Positions 34,716 to 41,464 of a stretch of DNA of 64,000 bases are shown here, one piece after another (position 1 is the stretch's first letter; every line of letters starts with the position of its first letter). The DNA comes from Candidatus Accumulibacter similis (GTDB taxonomy: Bacteria > Pseudomonadota > Gammaproteobacteria > Burkholderiales > Rhodocyclaceae). Made by a program: the position numbers and the translations under genes. Location: assembly GCA_013347225.1 (NCBI GenBank), contig CP054595.1:2290415-2354414 (forward strand). Direction: 5' to 3'. Below the pieces are notes generated by a model. It searched no databases and was not told where the DNA came from. It worked only from the letters and a program-made list of their open reading frames with translations.

Positions 34716-36023
34716 ATGAATGCACCGAACGAGAAACTGCCCCTGAAAACCAACGGCGACCTGATGAGCCGCCGCGCAGCGGCGTTGCCACGAGGCGTCG
34801 GCCAGGGGCACGCGCTGTTCGCCGAGCGGGCGGAGAATGCCGAAATCTGGGATGTCGAGGGGCGGCGCTGGATCGACTTCTGCGCTGGAATCGCCGTCGT
34901 CAATACCGGCCACTGCCATCCGCGGGTCATGGAAGCCGCGCGTCAGCAGTTGCAGTCCTTCACCCACACCTGCTTCCAGGTGGTTGCCTACGAAGCTTAC
35001 GTCGAACTCTGTGAGCGGCTGAATGTTGCCGCTCCGGGCAGCACACCGAAGAAGTCCTTCCTCGTCAACACCGGTGCCGAGGCCGTCGAGAACGCGGTCA
35101 AGATCGCTCGCGCGGCAACCGGCCGCTCTGGCCTGATCGCCTTTGGCGGTGGCTTCCATGGCCGGACGATGTTCGGCATGGCGCTGACCGGCAAGGTTGC
35201 ACCGTACAAGATCAAGTTCGGCCCATTCCCTGGCGAGATTTTCCATGTCCCGTTCCCGAACGCCCTGCAAGGGGTTTCGGAAGATGATTCGATCGCGGCC
35301 ATCGAGCGACTGTTCGCCACCAGTATCGAGGCTTCGCGGGTCGCTGCGATCTTCATCGAGCCGGTGCAGGGAGAGGGTGGCTATGTTCCGGCTCCGCTGG
35401 GCTTCCTGCGCCGGCTGCGGGCCCTGTGCGACCGCCATGGCATCCTTCTCGTTGCCGATGAAGTGCAGACCGGGATTGCCCGCTGTGGCAAGATGTTCGC
35501 CAGCGAACACTACGGCGTCGAGCCCGACATCATCACCATGGCCAAGGGCCTCGGTGGTGGCCTTCCCGTCGCCGCCGTGGTCGGCAAGGCGGAGATCATG
35601 GACGCGGCGGACGTTGGTGGCCTGGGTTCGACCTATGCCGGCAACCCGGTAGCGGTAGCCGGCGCGCTGGCGGTGCTCGACGCCGTCGAGGAAGAGCGGC
35701 TCTGCGCGCGCTCGATGGCGCTCGGGGAGCGGATGCGTGCGCGCTTCGGGTCCATGATGGCGCGCTTTCCGTCGATCGTCGAGGTCCGCGGACTCGGCGC
35801 GATGACCGCGGTGGAGTTCTGTCACAATGGCGACCCGCAGCGGCCGGCGGCGGACATCGCCACCGCGTTGAAGAACGAAGCGGCGAAACGCGGTCTGCTG
35901 CTCCTGCTCTGCGGGCCGCATGGCAACGTCCTGAGGGTGATGGTGCCGCTGACCATCCCGCATGCCGTTCTCGACGAGGGACTGGACATCATCGAGGCGT
36001 CCCTGCGGGAAGTCGGCGCCTGA
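34716..36023 (+). CDS. gabT: 4-aminobutyrate (or 5-aminovalerate) aminotransferase
   Basis: A 435-residue class III PLP transaminase converting GABA and 2-oxoglutarate to succinate semialdehyde and glutamate; DavT homologues act on 5-aminovalerate. It has WDVEGRRWIDFCAGIAVVNTGHCHP, FLVNTGAEAVENAVKIAR, GGFHGRTMFGMALTG, the PLP Asp in LVADEVQTGIARCGKMFA and the Schiff-base Lys in ITMAKGLGGG. AGGAG lies eight bases before ATG 34716. It forms an operon with gabD and possibly the nitrilase 186 bases downstream. Confidence 0.94.
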   Translation: MNAPNEKLPLKTNGDLMSRRAAALPRGVGQGHALFAERAENAEIWDVEGRRWIDFCAGIAVVNTGHCHPRVMEAARQQLQSFTHTCFQVVAYEAYVELCERLNVAAPGSTPKKSFLVNTGAEAVENAVKIARAATGRSGLIAFGGGFHGRTMFGMALTGKVAPYKIKFGPFPGEIFHVPFPNALQGVSEDDSIAAIERLFATSIEASRVAAIFIEPVQGEGGYVPAPLGFLRRLRALCDRHGILLVADEVQTGIARCGKMFASEHYGVEPDIITMAKGLGGGLPVAAVVGKAEIMDAADVGGLGSTYAGNPVAVAGALAVLDAVEEERLCARSMALGERMRARFGSMMARFPSIVEVRGLGAMTAVEFCHNGDPQRPAADIATALKNEAAKRGLLLLLCGPHGNVLRVMVPLTIPHAVLDEGLDIIEASLREVGA

Positions 36024-36062
36024 TGATCCGCTCGCGGCGCAGGCCGACGCTGGTTCGTGGCC

Positions 36063-36100
36063 GCCTGCGCCGCTGCCCGTCAAAGCCGGGCGGCGCAGGC
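36063..36100 (+). terminator. Strong GC hairpin between gabT and the nitrilase gene
   Basis: Left arm GCCTGCGCCGC-TGC-CCG (36063-36079) pairs with CGGGCGGCGCAGGC (36087-36100) with a 3-base bulge and a 7-base loop. No T-run follows. It may reduce read-through from gabT into the nitrilase gene or protect the upstream message. Confidence 0.5.
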
Positions 36101-36175
36101 AGGTGCGTGCTACCATCGGCAGCGAAGGCGACGCCGATGACTGCGCCCGGCGCCGCTTCCGACTGTTGCCGCTCG

Positions 36176-36181
36176 TACAAT
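36176..36181 (+). promoter_or_regulatory. Possible -10 box of the nitrilase gene (TACAAT)
   Basis: TACAAT lies 28 bases before the nitrilase start and after the hairpin at 36063-36100. No clear -35 element is present. Confidence 0.3.
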
Positions 36182-36209
36182 CAGTTCAGGCGCAAGGAGA
36201 CGCTCAGTG

Positions 36210-37205
36210 ATGGTTCCTTTCTCAATTGCCGGAATCCAGATGAACATCTCGATGGAGCACGCCAACATCGATGCCATGGGGCACAAGCTGGATGTGTTGG
36301 TGGCACGTTTCCCCTGGGTGCAGATGGTGGTGTTCAGCGAACTGGCGCCGTTCGGCCCGGCGCCGCGCCACGCCCAGCCCACCGGTGGACCGGCCGAACT
36401 GGCTTTCTGCCAGATGGCGGCAAGGCACGGACTCTGGTTGCTTCCGGGCTCGCTGTTCGAGCGGGTGGGTGACGATATCTACAACACAGCCCCGGTGATC
36501 GATCCGAATGGCCATGTGGTGGCGCGCTACCGCAAGATGTTCCCCTTCCTGCCCTACGAAATGGGAATCAGGCCCGGGACCGAGTTCTGTGTTTTCGACG
36601 TGCCGGATGTCGGGCGCTTTGGTGTTTCGATCTGTTACGACATGTGGTTCCCGGAGACTACGCGGACCCTGGTGTCGATGGGCGCCGAGTGCATCCTCCA
36701 TCCGACGATGACCGACACCATCGACCGTGATGTCGAACTGCCGATCGCGCGCGCCAGCGCAACGATCAACCAGTGCTACTTCTTCGATGTCAACGGGGTC
36801 GGCGATTGCGGCACGGGGAGGTCGATCATCGTCGGCCCCTCCGGCTACGTCATTCACGAAGCAGGGGGAGGCGAAGAGACCATGCCAGTCGAAATCGACC
36901 TGTCGCGGGTTCGCCGCGAGCGCGAGGTGGGCATCCGCGGCCTCGGCCAGACGCTTAAGAGCTTCCGTGACCGGCCGATCGAGTTTCCCGTCTACCAGAA
37001 GCATCTGGGCAGGACCGACTACCTCGACAGCCTGGGGCCGCTGATCAAGCCATCGCGCGGCTCACGGTCCGATCGCGCACTGCCGCCTGAGCGAGCGACT
37101 GCGGCAGGTGCCGGCTGCATCGCCGGGCTGGGCGGCATTGCCGGCGATGCCGGCACGACGCTCGCATCGGCTGAGGCGATGCCCTTGCTGCACGCCCACA
37201 TCTGA
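36210..37205 (+). CDS. Carbon-nitrogen hydrolase (nitrilase superfamily amidase)
   Basis: A 331-residue amidase-type nitrilase. The catalytic triad is complete: Glu44 in VFSELAPFGP, Lys109 in RYRKMFPF and Cys142 in SICYDMWFPE. AAGGAG lies ten bases before ATG 36210; a GTG one codon earlier is possible. The last 50 residues (after about 285) form a low-complexity Ala/Gly/Arg tail beyond the normal domain, possibly from read-through into non-coding DNA. Position behind gabD-gabT suggests an omega-amide or N-carbamoyl-amine substrate feeding GABA or 5-aminovalerate, as DavA does with 5-aminopentanamide. Substrate is not proven by sequence. Confidence 0.85.
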   Translation: MVPFSIAGIQMNISMEHANIDAMGHKLDVLVARFPWVQMVVFSELAPFGPAPRHAQPTGGPAELAFCQMAARHGLWLLPGSLFERVGDDIYNTAPVIDPNGHVVARYRKMFPFLPYEMGIRPGTEFCVFDVPDVGRFGVSICYDMWFPETTRTLVSMGAECILHPTMTDTIDRDVELPIARASATINQCYFFDVNGVGDCGTGRSIIVGPSGYVIHEAGGGEETMPVEIDLSRVRREREVGIRGLGQTLKSFRDRPIEFPVYQKHLGRTDYLDSLGPLIKPSRGSRSDRALPPERATAAGAGCIAGLGGIAGDAGTTLASAEAMPLLHAHI

Positions 37206-37340
37206 TCCGACCGGCGCTGCACCGGCGGCGGCCAGTACTCGCACCCGGCGCGGCGGCAGCCCCACGGCCCGGCAGCCGGTGGCTGCCGCGGTCTTCCTGC
37301 GGCGGCCATCCACGGTACCGACTGGCGGCTGGCTGCGCGC

Positions 37341-37872
37341 TCAATGTACTTCCGGGATGTGCTCGAGGCGCCGCGTCTGCTCGGCCATGTACACGTCCAG
37401 CCAGTACCTGTACAGGATGATGCCCTTTTCCTTCACGGCTGCCTTTTCGAGCATCGGCGTCATGCTGAGGAGAGGCTCCACCTGACCATCACGAACGAAG
37501 CCCATCACCGATTCGACTCCGATGCGGTTGTACCGGCTGTGGTCGAAGATGATCACTTCGCCGGCTGCCGGGAACTGCTCGATGTGGCGCTGTGAGTACA
37601 GCTGGTTCTTCTGGCGTTCGCTCGGCGTCGGCAGCGCGACCATGCGGAAGACGCGCGCGGTCATCGCCTTGATCGTGCCGCTGTCGCCGGCCGCACCGCG
37701 GCCTTCGAAGACCAGGATGACCTTGAGGCCCTTTGCGATCAGCCAGGACTGGAGATGAACGAGTAGCGCCTGCAGCTTCCCGAGGTCCTTGAGGCAGGCC
37801 GCATTTGGATATCCTGCTGGTCGACTTCTTGCGCTCCACGGCCTTCTCGCTTCCTTCCGCGCCATCGATCAA
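37341..37872 (-). pseudogene. Degenerate polyphosphate kinase 2 (PPK2) relic
   Basis: A PPK2-type gene with several lesions. The longest frame (174 codons from ATG 37865) retains LQSWLIAKGLKVILVFEGR, FPAAGEVIIFD, YNRIGVESVMGF and GIILYRYWLDV. The N-terminal lysine-rich start (EKAVERKKSTS) is in another frame from 37872, indicating a frameshift near 37790. The Walker A consensus GRDAAGKGG reads GRGAAGDSG, losing the catalytic Lys and Asp. About four residues before VFRMVALP are missing. The lid/Walker B consensus FDRSWYNRAG reads FDHSRYNRIG. The protein stops after EQTRRLEHIPEVH, lacking roughly the last third. A working PPK2 moves phosphate between polyphosphate and nucleotides; this copy should be inactive. 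Confidence 0.82.
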
Positions 37873-37990
37873 CGGGGCTGGCGTCGGCCTCTGCTCCTGA
37901 GTCGTTGTCGCCTCGCTTGCCGTGGTGTTTCAGCGTTGGTTCCTGCGGCGCTGCAGGGCGCCGGAGGAAGCTTCGTCGCCAACGCGAAAC

Positions 37991-38896
37991 CTAGTCGTAG
38001 GCCTTGTCGTTGGGTGATTTGTAGAGTTTCTTCAGGGCGTACGACATCTGGAAGTTGAGGTTCAGGCCCTTCGGCGGGATCGGCTGCAGGAACCACTTGG
38101 CGTATATCGTGTCGGCTTCGCCTGAGGTCATCACTTTGGCGAGCGCGCCATCGACGATCTTCTTCAACGCCAGGTCATCCTTGCGCATCATGCAGGCATA
38201 GGCCTGATACAACTGCGGCGTACCGACCACCGCCCACTCGCTGGCGTTCTTGGCTTTTGCCAGTTCGCCGTAGAGCAACACTTCATCCATCACGAAGGCC
38301 GCCGCACGGCCGCTTTCCAGGGTCAGGAACGCTTCGCCATGATCCTTGGCGCTGATGATCTTCATCTTGCTGTTGCTGCCGTCGTTCATCTTGCGCAGCA
38401 GACGCTCGGAGGTGGTGCCGGCGGTCGTCACCACGGTCTTGCCGGCCAGGTCGGAAAAGTCCTTGATCCCCGATTTGGCCTTGACCATGAGGCGGTTGCC
38501 GACGACGAAGATGGTGTTCGAGAAGGTGGCCTGTTTCTGACGCTCGAGGGTGTTGGTCGTCGAACCGCATTCCAGGTCAACGGTTCCGTTCTGGACGAGC
38601 GCGATGCGATTCTCGGAAGTGACGGGAACGAGCTTGACATCGAGCTTGGCAAGCTTCAGTTCGGCCTTGATCGCATCCACCGCCTTGAGCATCATTTCCT
38701 GCGAGTAGCCGACGACCTGCTGCTTGTCGTCGTAGTACGAGAATGGGATCGACGACTCGCGATGTCCCAGCGTGATGACCCCGGTCTCCTTGATCTTCTT
38801 CAACGTACCGGTCAGTTCCTGCGCCAGGGCTGGCGCCGAAGCAAGCGCAGTGGCGAGCGTTGCAGCAATGGCGAAGCGCCGTGAGATTGTGAACAT
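37991..38896 (-). CDS. gltI: Glutamate/aspartate-type periplasmic binding protein (solitary)
   Basis: A 301-residue solute-binding protein of the amino-acid ABC family 3 type, close to GltI. A signal peptide (RRFAIAATLATALASAPALAQ) is followed by LKKIKETGVITLGHRESSIPFSYYD, NGTVDLECGSTTNTLERQKQATFS, DLAGKTVVTTAGTTSERLL and a C-terminal YAKWFLQPIPPKGLNLNF. The GltI set normally has permease and ATPase genes beside it; none is present here, so this protein may feed another transporter or act as a sensor ligand binder. GGAGA precedes ATG 38896. It lies 26 bases behind the C45-type gene and is probably in the same transcript. Confidence 0.92.
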   Translation of the reverse strand: MFTISRRFAIAATLATALASAPALAQELTGTLKKIKETGVITLGHRESSIPFSYYDDKQQVVGYSQEMMLKAVDAIKAELKLAKLDVKLVPVTSENRIALVQNGTVDLECGSTTNTLERQKQATFSNTIFVVGNRLMVKAKSGIKDFSDLAGKTVVTTAGTTSERLLRKMNDGSNSKMKIISAKDHGEAFLTLESGRAAAFVMDEVLLYGELAKAKNASEWAVVGTPQLYQAYACMMRKDDLALKKIVDGALAKVMTSGEADTIYAKWFLQPIPPKGLNLNFQMSYALKKLYKSPNDKAYD

Positions 38897-38922
38897 TGTG
38901 CCTGTCTCCTTTTCAAATTGCT

Positions 38923-39924
38923 TCAGGGTGTGGCAGGGCCAGTCGGAAACACGATCTCGCGCTCGCCGGCGAGCGGCGCGAGCAGCGACTGCTGCCAGCG
39001 CTGGTCTTGCCAAAACAGCACGACACTGTGGATTGCCGGCTGGTACACCGCGCTGTACAGCGTGCCGTAGCCGCGCCGGTAACTGGTCTGGAACAGCGGC
39101 GGTTGCAGCAGTGCGGCCGTTGCTTCGGACAAGGTTCCAGGCCGCTCCACCAACTGCTGCATGGCGACCAGACGTTCCACTGCAAAGGTGGCCTTGGCGT
39201 GCTGGGGCCAATCCACCTGGTGCTGGAAGTTGCTGATGGCCCGGCGACGCGTGACATAGGTGGCGATGTCCGGCCCCACGAACACGGTTGCCCAATGGGC
39301 CGCACCGTCCAGCAGGGTGATGGTGTACGACATGTGTACGGGAACGCGCTTGAGGACAGCGCAAGCCTCTTCCACGGTACTCGACACTTCGAGCAGGTAG
39401 CGGACGACCAGAGGGATCCCAAAGCCCTTGCCCGCCTGATTCCTGCCACCAAAGCTCAGTGACGCGGCCAGGCCCGCTTCGTTCATTCCGTCCAGCGCAC
39501 CCCACAGGCAATCCCCCATGGCCAGAACCTGGTGACCGCACCAGCGTGTAGCCAGCCAGTTGCCCTCCAGCAGCGCGGGAGAATAGTCATAGTTGCGCAG
39601 GAGGGCCGGTCCTTGCTGATGGCTGGGGTCGATCCAGATCCCTTGCGAGCAGCCGGCAATGTAGGCCGGCGGACACCAAAGCGAGAGAACACGGGCCTCG
39701 ATGTCACCAGCGCCAGCCAAGTCGACCAGGCGCTCCCAGACAGGCACCAGTTCCGGCATGTGCTGACGCAGCGCGCGCCGACAGTCCAGATAGCTGGGTC
39801 GTTCGAAGACGCCGCTGCGCAGGTACCAGTCACGGTATCCCGACCAGCAGCGCTCGAACAGCGCCTGCCACCCCTCGCCGGGCCGGTCCTCCACCAGCGC
39901 CGCGAAGCGCTGATGGATGGGCAT
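38923..39924 (-). CDS. C45-type autoproteolytic acyltransferase/hydrolase (Ntn superfamily)
   Basis: A 333-residue member of the acyl-CoA:6-aminopenicillanic acid acyltransferase/C45 family. These precursors cut themselves before a Cys that becomes the N-terminal nucleophile. Here the likely nucleophile is Cys92 in YIAGCSQGIW, near the position of Cys103 in penicillin acyltransferase. It is followed by GPALLRNYDYSP, the diagnostic RNYD block, and by GMNEAGLAASLSFGG. Family reactions include amide acyl transfer and hydrolysis of beta-alanyl or isopenicillin-type amides. ATG 39924 is chosen; a GTG at 39939 sits directly after the ATP-grasp stop. Its neighbours suggest the substrate is the product of that ligase. 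Confidence 0.82.
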   Translation of the reverse strand: MPIHQRFAALVEDRPGEGWQALFERCWSGYRDWYLRSGVFERPSYLDCRRALRQHMPELVPVWERLVDLAGAGDIEARVLSLWCPPAYIAGCSQGIWIDPSHQQGPALLRNYDYSPALLEGNWLATRWCGHQVLAMGDCLWGALDGMNEAGLAASLSFGGRNQAGKGFGIPLVVRYLLEVSSTVEEACAVLKRVPVHMSYTITLLDGAAHWATVFVGPDIATYVTRRRAISNFQHQVDWPQHAKATFAVERLVAMQQLVERPGTLSEATAALLQPPLFQTSYRRGYGTLYSAVYQPAIHSVVLFWQDQRWQQSLLAPLAGEREIVFPTGPATP

Positions 39925-39940
39925 GTCGGAATGGAGCACG

Positions 39941-41398
39941 TCAGAGAATCTTGAACGCACCCGGCTCTGGTGCGGCCTCATGCTGGGTGGTGATGATGGG
40001 CTTGCCGGCGTAGTAGTTCTTGATGCCGCGGATCCAGTCGCGGGCGCGCAGGTTGAGCTTGAAGTTGTCGTCCATGGCGCGGCCGCGGGTGATGAGGATA
40101 CCCAGGTCGGCGCCCTCGTAACGATAGTCCCCCGGGCCGGTGATGCGCAGGAAGAAGGCTTCGCGCTCGGTATCGATGGCCCTGCGGTTGTAGTCGAAGC
40201 GCTGGTAGCTGACCCCGCCGTCTTCGCCCATGCGATAGATGCCGGTGGCGGGCGCGTGCGTGACCTGGTCGACGTGATTCTCGGTATATTTCATCACCAC
40301 CTGCGACCAGGAATCGATGAAGTGCGGTTGCGCCCAACGATCGTTGATTTCACGCACGTTCAGGTCGAACGGCACGCCGGAGAACTCGAGCAGGTGGAAC
40401 AGGAACAGCGGCGCATCGGCATAGGCATGCGCTGCATGGTTGGTCATCGGGCTGGCGCCACACACGCGCGGGTTCAGTTCGCCGAGGTAGACCTCGCCGG
40501 TGTCCTGGTCGATCAGGAAATCGAGGTCGAAATAACCCCGGTAACCCTCCTCCAGCAACTGGTTGCCGAAGCGCTCCGCCATGTCGCGGCACTTCGCACG
40601 CACATCTTCGGTAAAGGCGCCGGGAAACACCTCGTTGCCACACCAGCCACCCTTGTAGGGCGTCAGTTCGCGGGCACCGACCACTTCCGTCAGCAGTGGA
40701 CCGACCAGCGTGCCCGACTGGGTGGCGCAGGCTTCGAGCGTCGCGCCACGGCAGTTGATGCGCTTCATGATCTTGACCTCGGGGTCGTTGATGATTTCGT
40801 CCTTGTACTTGTTGAAATCCTCTTCGGACGCAATGAAGAAGGTAGTGTGGCCAGAGTCGCCATAGGCCGACTGGATCACCAGGTCATGCCCCAGGCCGTT
40901 GCGCTCGCAAGTCTCCCTGAGGCTGGCGTAGCTGCTCACCTTCTCGAGGGCATTGGGCACCGACAGGACACCAACCTTGTTGCCGATGCGCACGGTTTCC
41001 ATCTTGTTGTCCAGGCGCTGGCGCAGCTTGGCTGGCGGAAACCAGACTTCCATGCCGAGTTCCTTGGCCAGTGACTCGGTCTTCTCGTCGAACATCAGGA
41101 AGGTCGCTACCGGATTGCCACCGCGGCGCTCGATCAGGTCGACCACGTCCTTGTGCTGCAGCAGATAGTTGTTGATGTCCTCGATGGATTCGAACTCGGC
41201 GTGCGGCGACTCCGGTGGCACGAACACATTCGGATGCCGGCCATCGAAGCAATCGATGTAGCTGATGTAACGGAAGCGGTTGACCCAGCGATCCATTCCC
41301 AGCAGGTTGAAGTTGGTGGCGCTGATGAAGTAGATCGGGCGCTCGTTGCGGTGGAACAGCAGCAGCAGGTCGGCAACATTCTTGACGGTGTGGGCCAT
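39941..41398 (-). CDS. ATP-grasp ligase of unknown specificity (biotin-carboxylase-like)
   Basis: A 485-residue ATP-grasp protein. The N-terminal part has NFNLLGMDRWVNRFRYISYIDCFDG and PNVFVPPESPHAEF. The ATP-grasp core reads DLVIQSAYGDSGHTTFFI, then EVKIMKRINCRGATLEACATQSGTLVGP. The metal site is FDLDFLIDQDTGEVYLGELNPRVCGASPMT (Glu and Asn of the ELNPR motif). A C-terminal domain of about 150 residues follows. ATP-grasp enzymes join a carboxylate to an amine or thiol through an acyl phosphate. No biotin carrier or carboxyltransferase is nearby, so amide formation is more likely than carboxylation. It sits between the decarboxylase and the C45 enzyme. Confidence 0.82.
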   Translation of the reverse strand: MAHTVKNVADLLLLFHRNERPIYFISATNFNLLGMDRWVNRFRYISYIDCFDGRHPNVFVPPESPHAEFESIEDINNYLLQHKDVVDLIERRGGNPVATFLMFDEKTESLAKELGMEVWFPPAKLRQRLDNKMETVRIGNKVGVLSVPNALEKVSSYASLRETCERNGLGHDLVIQSAYGDSGHTTFFIASEEDFNKYKDEIINDPEVKIMKRINCRGATLEACATQSGTLVGPLLTEVVGARELTPYKGGWCGNEVFPGAFTEDVRAKCRDMAERFGNQLLEEGYRGYFDLDFLIDQDTGEVYLGELNPRVCGASPMTNHAAHAYADAPLFLFHLLEFSGVPFDLNVREINDRWAQPHFIDSWSQVVMKYTENHVDQVTHAPATGIYRMGEDGGVSYQRFDYNRRAIDTEREAFFLRITGPGDYRYEGADLGILITRGRAMDDNFKLNLRARDWIRGIKNYYAGKPIITTQHEAAPEPGAFKIL

Positions 41399-41464
41399 TG
41401 TCTTCTCCTCGTGATGGTGACTGCCATGAAACTGCTTTGTTGGCGCTGACCGCCGCCGGCCGAT

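Noticed and set aside
39941..41398. Annotation of the ATP-grasp gene as biotin carboxylase
   Set aside because: No biotin carrier, no carboxyltransferase nearby and a different N-terminal domain; only the ATP-grasp core is shared.
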